Positions 52,568-62,429 are shown, counted from the first letter of the stretch. The stretch: 64,000 nt of DNA from UBA1189 sp045660385 (GCA_045660385.1 JAZRDT010000053.1:14738-78737), one strand, 5' to 3'. Notes: generated from the sequence alone by a model not told the origin. Program-made: numbers and translations.

Positions 52568-53917
52568 TTAGTCAATGGCCGGATGATAGGTAATCTCTAC
52601 CACCTCTTGTTCATCACTCTGCAGGCGACAAAGTTCACTCGCACGCACCCCCACAGCCCACACGATATCGTCATCATGGCAAAGCACCCATTGCCGTTGC
52701 TTGGCGATGCGATCCAACTTGATGTCCGTGTATAAATCGCTAAGGAGCTTAGTACCCTTCAATCCGAAGGGACGGAAGCGGTCGCCCTCGCAAGGATGGC
52801 GCAGTGTGAGCGGCGACACAAAGCGAGAAGCATCAAGCACACACGTATCACAATGCCGAGGCACCTGCCACGAAGCATCAGGAACAAATCGTCTGATTTC
52901 GAGTCTTGCCCCATCAGGCAAAGTCATTACCCCCTCATGCGGAAGCGTAAATGACACCTCCCTGTTTCCATTCCGATGCCGCAGCATAATCGATGTACGA
53001 TCAATAAGCAGCACATAGTCATCGGCATAAAACATGCGTCCTACTCCATCGCCAAGCATCGCACGGAAGACATCAGCCACCTGACGACTATTGAACCCAT
53101 AAGGATGTAGTATCTCAAACAATTGTGTCTTCGGGACCTCAGTCTCCATAAGCGATGCTATTGACACATCCACCCCATCCTCAACTGATGTCACCACCCT
53201 GCTGCTATTGTCAGCTATTACACCATTATATATAGTAGCAGCATCAGCCAGGTGATCGGCTGCCTGCATGATATTCGTAGCAGCCGACAGATTTATCTGC
53301 TGCATCAAAGGCACCAGGTGCAACCGCACCTTATTACGCGCATATTCATCCGTCAGGTTAGTGCTATCAGTCACATAGGATTGTCCTGACGCATCGAGAA
53401 AACCAAGCACTTCGCTACGCGTAAGACAGAGCAACGGACGCACTACGTATCCGTTTCTCATGCGCATACCCGTCAGTCCATTGATGCCTGCTCCACGTAT
53501 AAGATTAAGCAGAAATGTCTCCACCGCATCATCCTGATGGTGTGCCACGGCAATGGCATCCAGATGGAAAGTTTCGCGCACACGTTCAAACTCCCGGTAG
53601 CGCAGTTCGCGCGCCGCCATCTCGATCGACACTCGCCTATCAGCAGCATAAGTCTGCGTATCAAAATGAACAACCTCGCATGGCACATTCAAAGATTCGC
53701 ATAGCGACACCACAAACCGCTCGTCGCGATTGCTCTCCTCGCCACGCAGATGAAAGTTGCAATGCACTGCATGGCAACGATAACCCAAGTGCAACAAGAT
53801 GCGCAGTAGAGCCACCGAGTCGGCCCCACCACTAAGCGCCACCAACACATGAGCATTGGGCACCAGCAATTGGTGCTGTGCAATAAAGTCACTTACACGC
53901 CTCACCACCTGTACCAT
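52568..53917 (-). CDS. tilS: tRNA(Ile)-lysidine synthase
   Basis: 449 residues from the ATG at 53917 (MVQVVRRVSDFIAQH); a slightly longer frame exists but lies over the M18 terminator. TilS puts lysine on C34 of tRNA-Ile to read AUA. The PP-loop is VALSGGADSVALL; HCNFHLRGEESNRDERF and AVAHHQDDAVETFLLNLIRG are the next conserved blocks; a C-terminal substrate domain (RFRPFGLKGTKLLSDLYTD) follows. It is transcribed after the M18 gene, beyond a hairpin. Confidence 0.94.
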   Translation of the reverse strand: MVQVVRRVSDFIAQHQLLVPNAHVLVALSGGADSVALLRILLHLGYRCHAVHCNFHLRGEESNRDERFVVSLCESLNVPCEVVHFDTQTYAADRRVSIEMAARELRYREFERVRETFHLDAIAVAHHQDDAVETFLLNLIRGAGINGLTGMRMRNGYVVRPLLCLTRSEVLGFLDASGQSYVTDSTNLTDEYARNKVRLHLVPLMQQINLSAATNIMQAADHLADAATIYNGVIADNSSRVVTSVEDGVDVSIASLMETEVPKTQLFEILHPYGFNSRQVADVFRAMLGDGVGRMFYADDYVLLIDRTSIMLRHRNGNREVSFTLPHEGVMTLPDGARLEIRRFVPDASWQVPRHCDTCVLDASRFVSPLTLRHPCEGDRFRPFGLKGTKLLSDLYTDIKLDRIAKQRQWVLCHDDDIVWAVGVRASELCRLQSDEQEVVEITYHPAID

Positions 53918-53933
53918 ACAGCAAAACAATGCA

Positions 53934-53957
53934 ATTGGGAGGCATGCGCCTCCCAAT
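53934..53957 (-). terminator. Hairpin between the M18 peptidase gene and tilS
   Basis: A perfect 10-bp stem (53934-53943 with 53948-53957) has a 4-base loop 9 bases past the M18 stop. The T-run on the minus strand is short, so some read-through into tilS is likely. Confidence 0.7.
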
Positions 53958-53965
53958 GTTCACTT

Positions 53966-55264
53966 TTATTTCAGTTCAAAGAATGTCTTGAATGCCTTGC
54001 ACACATACTCCTGATCGGCAACAGCAGCCGTTTCACGCACCGAGTGCATACCCCACATCGGGTTACCCATATCTACACCACGCATCGGAAGCTGCGAAGT
54101 GAGGATATTACCCAGTGTAGAGCCACCAGCCATATCAGAGTGGTTCACAAAATACTGACAAGGCACACCAGCCAAGCGGCAAATCTCCGCAAACACAGCA
54201 GCCGACTCAGCATCGGTCACATATTTCTGATTCGCATTGATCTTGATTACAGGGCCACCACCCATAACCGGATGGTTCGTCGGGTCATGCTTGCCAGGAT
54301 AGTTCGGATGCAAGGCATGAGCCATATCAGCTGAAATCATGAACGAATGCTCAAGCGCACGATACAATCCATCGGTGCCACATCCGTCATTTGTCACTAC
54401 ACGTTCCAAGAGATTACGTAATACGGGCGAAGCTGCTCCCTGCTTGGTACCGCTACCCGTCTCCTCGTTATCAAACACCGCAAGCACCTGCGTCATCGGC
54501 GTAGCGCTACTGTTGAGCAATGCATACAATCCGGCATGCACCATCGCCAAGTCGTCAAGACGTCCACACGACACAAACTCATTATTCAAACCCACAAGTT
54601 CGGCCTTCTGTGTATCGTAAAGAGAGAGATCAAAGTCAAGAATATCACCCATCTCTACGCCCAATTCCTCAGCTACCACCTTCAGCAGCAGATTGTCGGC
54701 CTCGAGTTTGTCATTGATGATGCCCACCACAGGCAGCATATCAGTCTGCTTACTCAGCTTGTTACCCTCATTCACCTGGCGGTTAAAGTGAATGGCCAAA
54801 TGGGGAATCAGAAGCAACGGGCGCTCAATCTTGAGTCGACGCACCACAGGCTTCAAGGGATTTTCACTGCGCAGCAACACACGACCGGCGAGCGACAAGG
54901 GGCGATCAAACCATGTATAGAGAATAGGTCCACCATACACCTCCGTGTTGAGTTTCACCATTCCACCCTCAGTATACATCTCCGCCGCTGGCTTCACACG
55001 GAAACAGGGCGAATCGCTGTGAGCACAAATCAGTTTGAATCCAGCCTCAGAAGGATGCGCTGTACCCATTCGGAAAGCAAATACAGCCGAATTATTCTTT
55101 GTCACAAAATATCCCTTGCCAGGAACCAGCATCGGGAAAGGCTTGCCAGCATCAAGATGAGTAAAACCTGCAGCCTTGAGCTGCTCCTCCACATAGGCAG
55201 CGGCCAGGAAGTTGACAGGCGATGCATCGAGCAACTCCATCAGTTGTTTTGCGATATTTTCCAT
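53966..55264 (-). CDS. M18 family aminopeptidase
   Basis: 432 residues from the ATG at 55264 (MENIAKQLMELLDAS); the open frame continues upstream but the promoter at 55303 rules out earlier starts. The cocatalytic zinc ligands sit in CAHSDSPCFRV (His, Asp), FDNEETGSGTKQGA (Glu-Glu), ISADMAHALHPNY and a late NHSDMAGGSTLG. M18 enzymes are large tetrahedral cytoplasmic aminopeptidases that prefer acidic N-terminal residues. Length is normal. Confidence 0.92.
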   Translation of the reverse strand: MENIAKQLMELLDASPVNFLAAAYVEEQLKAAGFTHLDAGKPFPMLVPGKGYFVTKNNSAVFAFRMGTAHPSEAGFKLICAHSDSPCFRVKPAAEMYTEGGMVKLNTEVYGGPILYTWFDRPLSLAGRVLLRSENPLKPVVRRLKIERPLLLIPHLAIHFNRQVNEGNKLSKQTDMLPVVGIINDKLEADNLLLKVVAEELGVEMGDILDFDLSLYDTQKAELVGLNNEFVSCGRLDDLAMVHAGLYALLNSSATPMTQVLAVFDNEETGSGTKQGAASPVLRNLLERVVTNDGCGTDGLYRALEHSFMISADMAHALHPNYPGKHDPTNHPVMGGGPVIKINANQKYVTDAESAAVFAEICRLAGVPCQYFVNHSDMAGGSTLGNILTSQLPMRGVDMGNPMWGMHSVRETAAVADQEYVCKAFKTFFELK

Positions 55265-55302
55265 ACTATATACATTTATATTATAATTACAAGTTGTTAT
55301 GG

Positions 55303-55333
55303 CAAAGATAATACAAACTTGCATTATTTCCAA
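55303..55333 (-). promoter_or_regulatory. Promoter of the M18 peptidase gene
   Basis: On the minus strand TTG (55331-55333), 20 bases, then TATCTTTG (55303-55310). Confidence 0.75.
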
Positions 55334-55474
55334 CGAATGAAGCTTATCTTTAGGATTTAACGAAATATTAGCAAAGATTTCAAGGAAAAGGAACTGCAAG
55401 AGATAATCCACAATGCAATAATCCCCAATGCTAGCCAGCATCGGGGATTACATGATATGATAAAATATGGATTC

Positions 55475-56644
55475 TTATTCGTAGTGGAAGTCACCAAACT
55501 CACTATGGATATCGAGTTGTTTCTTCTCGCTGGCCTCTACACGACCCACAATCTGCGCATCGATACCGAAACTCTGGCTAATCTCGATGATTCGCTGCGC
55601 CTTGTCAGCAGGGAGATAAATCTCCATACGATGACCCATATTGAACACCTTATACATCTCGGCCCAGTCAGTATGACTCTCCTCATGGATTGTCTTAAAC
55701 AAAGGAGGCACAGGGAACATATTATCCTTGATGATATGGAGTTTGTCAATAAAGTGCAATATCTTGGTCTGCGCACCACCCGAGCAGTGCACCATACCAT
55801 GGATATCGCCACGCATCTCGTTCAATATCTGCTTGATGACGGGCGCATAGGTACGAGTGGGCGAAAGCACCAGCTTACCAGCATCGAGCGGACTACCCTC
55901 AACCCCATCAGTCAAATGCTTAGTGCCAGAGTATACGAGTTCGCCGGGCACCGCCTGATCATAGCTCTCGGGATACTTTTCAGCCAGATACTTAGCAAAC
56001 ACGTCGTGACGAGCACTGGTGAGGCCGTTACTACCCATACCGCCATTATACTCCTTCTCATAAGTAGCCTGTCCGTACGAAGCAAGACCCACAATCACGT
56101 CACCAGCCTGTATGTTACCGTTATCAATCACATCGCTACGCTTCATACGGCAAGTCACGGTGCTGTCCACGATGATTGTGCGCACGAGGTCACCCACGTC
56201 AGCCGTTTCACCACCGGTAGCATACACACCAACTCCCATCTCACGCAACTCAGCAAGCAACTCGTCCGTACCATTGATGATTGCCGATATCACCTCACCG
56301 GGGATCAACAATTTGTTACGACCGATGGTCGATGACACGAGAATATTGTCTGTTGCACCTACGCAAAGCAGGTCATCGATGTTCATGATGAGTGCATCCT
56401 GCGCAATACCCTTCCACACACCCAGGTCGCCAGTCTCCTTCCAATAGAGGTAAGCCAGTGACGACTTAGTGCCAGCACCGTCGGCATGCATGATGTTGCA
56501 GTAATCCTCATCGCCGCCCAAAAGGTCTGGGATGATTTTGCAGAAAGCTTTAGGGAAAATACCTTTGTCAATATTCTTGATTGCGTTGTGCACATCCTCC
56601 TTAGAGGCCGAAACACCGCGCATCATATAACGTTGGTTGCTCAT
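55475..56644 (-). CDS. purM: Phosphoribosylformylglycinamidine cyclo-ligase (AIR synthase)
   Basis: 389 residues. PurM closes the imidazole ring of AIR in purine synthesis using ATP. Conserved motifs: MHADGAGTKSSLAYLYW, QDALIMNIDDLLCVGA, ATGGETADVGD, VGLASYGQATYE and MVHCSGGAQTK. It is about 40 residues longer than E. coli PurM, as in the Bacteroidetes type. A full promoter lies at 56681-56712. Confidence 0.93.
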   Translation of the reverse strand: MSNQRYMMRGVSASKEDVHNAIKNIDKGIFPKAFCKIIPDLLGGDEDYCNIMHADGAGTKSSLAYLYWKETGDLGVWKGIAQDALIMNIDDLLCVGATDNILVSSTIGRNKLLIPGEVISAIINGTDELLAELREMGVGVYATGGETADVGDLVRTIIVDSTVTCRMKRSDVIDNGNIQAGDVIVGLASYGQATYEKEYNGGMGSNGLTSARHDVFAKYLAEKYPESYDQAVPGELVYSGTKHLTDGVEGSPLDAGKLVLSPTRTYAPVIKQILNEMRGDIHGMVHCSGGAQTKILHFIDKLHIIKDNMFPVPPLFKTIHEESHTDWAEMYKVFNMGHRMEIYLPADKAQRIIEISQSFGIDAQIVGRVEASEKKQLDIHSEFGDFHYE

Positions 56645-57034
56645 ATAAATAATAATTTATACCTTTTTCAGATTTTCTTGCAAAGGTATACAAAAAAGCT
56701 GAGTAATACAAAATCTATCGTGCATTTGACTTCAGCCCGTTCGATATTTATCGCTGGGCGTCGACCTAAAGGTTTCGAGGCACAGCCCCCCAAAGAAGCA
56801 TCAGGCACAGCACCATGCTGGTTCGTATTGTTCTTATATTAGGCATGGAGTTGAGGTTTTGCATTGTATACCGTTTTATTTTCTTTGTACGTTATATTTC
56901 TCCTACGTAAATTCTTGTTTTATTTAACAAAACATTTTCTATATTTCGCTTACAATAGAGAGTAAACGAATTTACAGCTTCAGTGAAAGTAATATTGAAT
57001 CTATTCATTCCCGAAGGAAAATATTTCCAATTTT
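56645..57034. other. Gap between the recQ-uvrD fusion gene and purM
   Basis: This 390-base gap holds the purM promoter. The rest is AT-rich, except for a conspicuously GC-rich block at about 56740-56835. No gene, tRNA or known RNA was recognised. A short plus-strand frame covers the block but has no family look. No clear terminator for the downstream-ending fusion gene was found. Confidence 0.5.
56681..56712 (-). promoter_or_regulatory. Promoter of purM
   Basis: On the minus strand TTTG (56709-56712), 20 bases, then TACCTTTG (56681-56688), a full match. Confidence 0.82.
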
Positions 57035-60000
57035 TTATGTTTGCACTATACCTTTTGAGGATAGAACCATATCAGCCAACAATACGGCATATTCTGGTTC
57101 TTCTTTGGGAGCATCCTTGGGTTTCCAAGCTACAACAAACCTTACAGAAGCAGATTTAACCATATACCCTCTTTCGTGCCACTCCAACATCTTCTGTTGC
57201 ATATTCTGGGATAGTTTGGCTATAGGCTTACGTTCGTGGAATAAAATGAACTTATCATAAATCAAAGAGTCGCCAGCTCTGAGTGAAAGAATTTCCCGTT
57301 TCAGATTCTTGAAGAATCCTAGATTTACATCTTTATGTGATAGCTGTAGTACAATTTCCTCAGGCGTAGCATACTCCTTGGTGTCAACAATGTGTTGATC
57401 TACTTTCATCCTATCAAAAAGAGCGGAATTGGTATGTATGAATAAACGATTTTTAGCACGAGTTATTCCTACGTAATATCTACGCATCAAATTATCATCT
57501 ATAGAAAAATTATCAGACAACAACATATATATATCGTCAAACTCACGACCTTTGGCTTTGTGGATGGTAGATACAACTACATCGGCATCTGAAGTGTCGC
57601 AGAAATCTTCAACAGATGATTCAAACACAAATTCTTTGAAGTCACTATAGTACTTCACTTTATTTGTTTGTTCGAAAAGTTCTATGCAACGCTTTATGTA
57701 TGATATACTTTGACTTGTAGCGTAGCTAGAATTAGTGGTGTTTTTTGCCTCCTCCCATAGTTTATCTGTAATGAGGGGTGTGGTAATCTTCTTGTCTATT
57801 TGTTTAAGGAAGTATTTCATTTCAGCTAAATTATACAGACGGAATCCTTCCATAGATTGTATCAGCTTAGCATTTATGCCTTGTTTACGCATTAAGGCTA
57901 CAAGAATCACTGCTTCCTCATTTGTTTGAGTCAATACACAAGCTCTACCACTACGACTATTTTTGATGTAGTTATTAACAATGGGACAATACATTTCCTT
58001 TGTTGTATGGTGTGTGATTTCCACCCATCCATCATTGTCCCTCATAGATATGATAGGCGTACTTTTTATCCTCCGGTCTATGTTTTTGGCAAACTTATTG
58101 GCAAAATCTACTACGTACCGTGAGCTACGGTAGTTTTCTGTCATCTCAATAAAACGCCCTCCTGGCTCTTGTGCCAACTGAAGCATGTACCACGAGTTAG
58201 AGCCACGGAACTCATAGATATTCTGGTCATCATCTCCTACCGCTATTACGCGCATCTCTTCATTGTTATTCATTAGGGCTCTTACGAGTGCATGCTCATC
58301 AGCACTCATGTCTTGAGCTTCATCAATAACCAACACTGTCTTTCCTATCCTATTCGGTTCCACCTCGCCTTGACTGATCATCCTTGCAGCTTCTGCAACT
58401 ACATTCTTTGAGTCTTCAAGATTCCCGATGCGTCCCAATAGGTCAAAACAATAAGAATGGAATGTCTTGATTTCAACAAAATGTGCAGCATTACCAATCA
58501 GCTCCATCAGACGTTGCTTAAACTCTGTTGCTGCTGCTCTTGAAAAAGTCAGCATCAAGAGTTGTTCGTGCTTGACATCTTCGAGTAGTAACAATGAAGC
58601 TAACTTATGTACAAGTACGCGTGTCTTTCCACTACCCGGCCCAGCAGCTACAACAATACAACGCGATTCCTTGTCTGAGACAATTTCCATTTGGCGTTTT
58701 GAGAGTTGACCGAACAGTTGTTCATATTTGCCAGGAGTCACGTTACGTTGGATTTCATTGACTCTTTCCCCCTTAAAGTATTTAGAAACGAACTTCTTAT
58801 AGTCCATTTGGAAATAGTCTTGAACATATTGGAGCGCCGAGTTATAATCCTTCACCATCAGATTGGCATATTCGCCAACTATATGCACTTGCTGAATCTT
58901 CTGTTTGTAAAATTCATTGAGCATACGATAGTCATCCATCTTGTACCTCGACTTGTTATCCTTTATTCTTCTAATATCCATTGCATTATAAAGAACGAGG
59001 AAACCACCTTCAAGTTTAAGCGCTCCAATTTTTGACAAATAAAGTAGCGCTTCCTCAACATCTTCCAATTGCAGTGTGTCAAAACTGGAAAAAAGAGAGT
59101 TGTGGCTATTTTTTATTTGATGTAGAAGTTCTACCACAGAAAACAGAACTGCATTGTTCGCTTTGGGTTCTAAAGAATTTTCAGCCACCAATTTATATAA
59201 CCACTCAACAACAAAACGGCATATATCCAATCGTTTTTCGAAGCGACTGATGGTAGACTCCATATCTGCTTGACGAATAATCTCCATATTATGATTACCA
59301 TCCTCTTTCTTTCGGGTATAACCCTTCACGGTAAGGAAATAAAGCAAAGTCCTAATATCTTTTTCTTTAGACATTGTTATCCCGTCATTTACAGCATTGT
59401 CATTCAATTGCTTGCTGGATATTTTCAATGATCCGTCTGGAATATGGCTTAAGATATATTGTTCCAACTTTGCGAAACGCTCGAGAAGCAATAAGGACTT
59501 ACGTTCCGAGTCACCTGCATCTTGAAGGTATGCAGAGATATCTTTGCTGTCAGCCAAAATTCCTTCTTGCCGCATTCTCTCTACAGCAGATATCACCTCA
59601 CCTTTGGTCAGGCCCAATATGTCGGCCAAATAGTCTACACGTGATTCGGCTTCAGCATCTTTGGTTTTACTGATTTGTTTCTGAGAAATCAACGATTTGA
59701 TAATTCTTACAGCCTTTTCTATTTCATCGCTCTCAAACAAAACGGACTCAGTGATGCGTTTTCTAGCCTCGTCCATACTCTTGACCGTAATGCCGGTAGC
59801 ATATACATGAGGTACATTGTTTCCTCGCTCAAGATAGCCACCTTGTTCTAAAGCCGACAAGGCTGTACGGACACGAGTTTCTATTTCAGAGACCGAATCG
59901 TCCCATCCTGCATGTCTTGCTATTTCGAGCGCCGAGCAACAAATCCTTGGACGCTGTTTAGTGAGATTCTTAACCGCTTTCCAAATCTGCTGAATCTCGC

Positions 60001-61924
60001 TTATACTGAGTTTGGTCTGATTCAATAAGATGAAATGCTTGTCAAGGTCACTATCTTTATATAGAACATAGCAACGAGCATTGAGATGAGGATCACGACC
60101 TGCTCTGCCAGCCTCTTGCACATAGTTTTCCAAAGAATCTGATATGTCATAATGGATTACCAAGCCAACATCTTTCTTGTCAACACCCATACCGAAAGCA
60201 GACGTTGCCACAATGATACGAACCTTATCGTTCATAAAATCATCTTGGTTGGCAATCTTCTCTTCGGCATCCATCTTACCATTGAAGGGCAATGCTTTGA
60301 ATCCATCGCGTGTCAGTTTGGCTGACAATTCTTCAGTTCGCTTGGTTCGTGACACATAAATGATTGTCGGACAATCAAATTCTGCTACAAGTTGCCTTAA
60401 CTTTATATATTTATCCTCATCCGTATCCGTATGAATGACAGAGTAACGGAGATTGGTACGTGTAGCTTTTGATGCAAACAATTGCAACTCTAAATTCAAC
60501 TCATGCTTAAAATAGTCACAAATGTCTTGCACAACTTTCTGCTTTGCCGTAGCCGTAAAACAAGACACTGGAATAGGGCTCTTACATCCTTTCTTTCGCT
60601 GATATTCACGGATAAACTTCCCTATATAGAGGTAGTCGACTCTGAAATCCTGTCCCCAAGAAGAGAAACAATGCGCTTCATCTATCACAAACCTCACCAC
60701 ATGACGTGACATTAGGACCTTCTCAATCGTTTTGGAACGAAGCATCTCGGGTGCTATATACAATAATGCGGCTTCACCATCCTGTACTCTCCGGATAGAC
60801 AGAGCTCTAGTGATAGGGTCCAGCAAGCCGTTGATTGTGACCGCATCTGTGATTCCTCTTTCCGCCAAGTTATCAACTTGGTCCTTCATCAAGGACTGCA
60901 GCGGAGATATCACTACAGTCAGTCCATGAACTGAGCGACCAGCCATCAATGCAGGAAGTTGGAATGTCAGCGACTTACCGCCGCCAGTCGGGAATATAGC
61001 TAAAAGTGACTTCCCATCAACAGCTGCTCTTGCAGCCTTCTCTTGGAGAGGCTCATTCTCATATGTACGGAATTGATCATAACCGAAGAATGTTTTCAAA
61101 CTCTGGTGTACATCTAATTGAGAATTACAATAGTCACATCCAATACTACAATGAGTTTCACGCAATAGTTTTACCACATACTCCACTTGAGGATAATTGC
61201 GCAGCACCCAACTAGGCGTGATGGAACGATAATCCGTAGTATCAATTAATGCCAAAGCATAAGCCAACTCACAAGGGTATTGCTTGACCAATGAATTAAT
61301 ATCTGCATGATGACATATCCTACCTCCGTAAACGCTTCTTATTAGTTCTGGTAACTCAATGAGTGGTATGGTCTCAGCCTCTACCATAAGCAGGAATCCT
61401 CTAAACTCTTCCTTATTTATCAATAATGAGGCATACAATTTGCGTTTGTCCTCCGACAGTGACTTCCAGCGTGTAATCTCGTCGAACAATAGATCTTGTG
61501 TTTTGCTACAGTCATTCACAGGATTATTCATCTGTTCGCTCATCAGCTTATCATCCTTTACAAGCTTGTGGTACGGGCGTTCGGGAAACAATAATGGCGA
61601 CATATATAGAGTGTCGACAAGAATCCAGCGCATCTTTTTATCTCCAAAAAGATATTTCGCATCATGATGGATTATATTGTGACCACAAATAAAATCTACG
61701 TCACCAAGAAATTTGAACAGTTGCTCTTTAGAAGCGCTATGGAATGTAGACTTGTCATAGCGAATAGAACCTATGTCATGGATTTTATGGTCCTTCAAAC
61801 TTATCTCCACATCCACTAATGCATAATGCGATGCATCATACAAGGTGGATGGTTGTTCTCTGCCTATAAATCTATTTAGGTCTGCAGTATCCTTTATCCC
61901 TAATAATTTACTCCATATTGACAT
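57035..61924 (-). CDS. DnaQ-like exonuclease + RecQ helicase + UvrD helicase fusion protein
   Basis: 1629 residues in three enzyme parts. (1) About 30-150: DnaQ-like fold with YALVDVEISL (Asp38, Glu40), CGHNIIHHDAKYL and VNDCSKTQDL (Asp138). (2) About 285-610: superfamily 2 helicase of RecQ type with FPTGGGKSLTFQLPAL (311-326), VIDEAHCFSSWGQDF, SCFTATA, ATSAFGMGVDKKDV and QEAGRAGRD; the RecQ zinc-binding cysteines are absent, and winged-helix-like regions follow. (3) About 1070-1500: superfamily 1 UvrD-type helicase with AAGPGSGKT (1093-1101), LVIDEAQDM, GDDDQNIYEFRG, STIHKAKGREFDD and RRYYVGITRAKNRLF. Every helicase motif looks intact. It is probably a DNA end-processing, repair or anti-invader machine. 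Base composition is visibly more AT-rich than the flanking genes, hinting at transfer. Confidence 0.85.
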   Translation of the reverse strand: MSIWSKLLGIKDTADLNRFIGREQPSTLYDASHYALVDVEISLKDHKIHDIGSIRYDKSTFHSASKEQLFKFLGDVDFICGHNIIHHDAKYLFGDKKMRWILVDTLYMSPLLFPERPYHKLVKDDKLMSEQMNNPVNDCSKTQDLLFDEITRWKSLSEDKRKLYASLLINKEEFRGFLLMVEAETIPLIELPELIRSVYGGRICHHADINSLVKQYPCELAYALALIDTTDYRSITPSWVLRNYPQVEYVVKLLRETHCSIGCDYCNSQLDVHQSLKTFFGYDQFRTYENEPLQEKAARAAVDGKSLLAIFPTGGGKSLTFQLPALMAGRSVHGLTVVISPLQSLMKDQVDNLAERGITDAVTINGLLDPITRALSIRRVQDGEAALLYIAPEMLRSKTIEKVLMSRHVVRFVIDEAHCFSSWGQDFRVDYLYIGKFIREYQRKKGCKSPIPVSCFTATAKQKVVQDICDYFKHELNLELQLFASKATRTNLRYSVIHTDTDEDKYIKLRQLVAEFDCPTIIYVSRTKRTEELSAKLTRDGFKALPFNGKMDAEEKIANQDDFMNDKVRIIVATSAFGMGVDKKDVGLVIHYDISDSLENYVQEAGRAGRDPHLNARCYVLYKDSDLDKHFILLNQTKLSISEIQQIWKAVKNLTKQRPRICCSALEIARHAGWDDSVSEIETRVRTALSALEQGGYLERGNNVPHVYATGITVKSMDEARKRITESVLFESDEIEKAVRIIKSLISQKQISKTKDAEAESRVDYLADILGLTKGEVISAVERMRQEGILADSKDISAYLQDAGDSERKSLLLLERFAKLEQYILSHIPDGSLKISSKQLNDNAVNDGITMSKEKDIRTLLYFLTVKGYTRKKEDGNHNMEIIRQADMESTISRFEKRLDICRFVVEWLYKLVAENSLEPKANNAVLFSVVELLHQIKNSHNSLFSSFDTLQLEDVEEALLYLSKIGALKLEGGFLVLYNAMDIRRIKDNKSRYKMDDYRMLNEFYKQKIQQVHIVGEYANLMVKDYNSALQYVQDYFQMDYKKFVSKYFKGERVNEIQRNVTPGKYEQLFGQLSKRQMEIVSDKESRCIVVAAGPGSGKTRVLVHKLASLLLLEDVKHEQLLMLTFSRAAATEFKQRLMELIGNAAHFVEIKTFHSYCFDLLGRIGNLEDSKNVVAEAARMISQGEVEPNRIGKTVLVIDEAQDMSADEHALVRALMNNNEEMRVIAVGDDDQNIYEFRGSNSWYMLQLAQEPGGRFIEMTENYRSSRYVVDFANKFAKNIDRRIKSTPIISMRDNDGWVEITHHTTKEMYCPIVNNYIKNSRSGRACVLTQTNEEAVILVALMRKQGINAKLIQSMEGFRLYNLAEMKYFLKQIDKKITTPLITDKLWEEAKNTTNSSYATSQSISYIKRCIELFEQTNKVKYYSDFKEFVFESSVEDFCDTSDADVVVSTIHKAKGREFDDIYMLLSDNFSIDDNLMRRYYVGITRAKNRLFIHTNSALFDRMKVDQHIVDTKEYATPEEIVLQLSHKDVNLGFFKNLKREILSLRAGDSLIYDKFILFHERKPIAKLSQNMQQKMLEWHERGYMVKSASVRFVVAWKPKDAPKEEPEYAVLLADMVLSSKGIVQT

Positions 61925-61984
61925 TATTCTATTCGATCAATAGTTCTTGGAAACTTCTGATTTCATTTTCTTAGTATTATTTCG

Positions 61985-61992
61985 CAAATTTA
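61985..61992 (-). promoter_or_regulatory. -7 box before the fusion helicase gene
   Basis: TAAATTTG on the minus strand, 61 bases before the ATG at 61924. The -33 region has no TTG at the usual spacing. Confidence 0.5.
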
Positions 61993-62082
61993 ATAATTCT
62001 CCCCGAAAAAGCCTCTTATTTTTTTCTATTTCGTACGAAAGGATACTTTTTAAATATCTATACAATCATAAAACATTTTTCC

Positions 62083-62160
62083 CGTTTCTATATGCCAGTG
62101 TCCGCCGATATAGTTTAACTTCAATGTAATCAAGCAACTAATGGCAGACACTACGTACGA
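62083..62160 (-). repeat. Palindromic element A, inverted partner of element B
   Basis: About 78 bases whose reverse complement aligns with 63284-63363 over its whole length at roughly 80% by eye. The core is a 10-bp imperfect palindrome whose arms (62097-62106 and 62143-62152) span 56 bases, identical to the span in element B. It lies between the fusion helicase gene and the HU promoter. Confidence 0.75.
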
Positions 62161-62288
62161 TTGTCCATTCCGGTTGTTTAGTATTTTGAGTGTAGAGTTC
62201 CCTTTCGGATGGTACTTTCCACTTTGATTCTGTCTTGAGAATATCTATATCCTTATATTAAACTCACGATAAAATAGCACCTCGGAAA

Positions 62289-62320
62289 TTTGGAAAAGGA
62301 CAAGGAAATTCGTAACTTCG
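62289..62320 (+). promoter_or_regulatory. Promoter of the HU-family gene
   Basis: TTTG (62289-62292), 20 bases, then TAACTTCG (62313-62320, one mismatch to TAnnTTTG). Transcription would start about 62327, so the four 22-bp repeats fall in a 5' leader of about 170 bases. Confidence 0.65.
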
Positions 62321-62341
62321 CCATATAAAAGTTATTTGCTG

Positions 62342-62429
62342 TTCGCGAAGAGCAACGTGACTCTTCACGAAGAACAACATGGTCGTTCGCGAAGGACAAC
62401 GTGGTCGTTCGCGAACGGCAAACACAAAC
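62342..62429 (+). repeat. Four tandem 22-bp repeats in the HU leader
   Basis: Units begin at 62342, 62364, 62386 and 62408. Each starts TTCRCGAA and continues with an AGRRCAAC-like stretch. TTCGCGAA is self-complementary. Units 1-2 and units 3-4 can pair into two hairpins (62341-62378 and 62385-62416); the second has a perfect 9-bp stem GTTCGCGAA/TTCGCGAAC. Confidence 0.85.

Noticed and set aside
62342..62429. CRISPR array
   Set aside because: The four 22-base units are contiguous with no spacers, and no cas genes are nearby.
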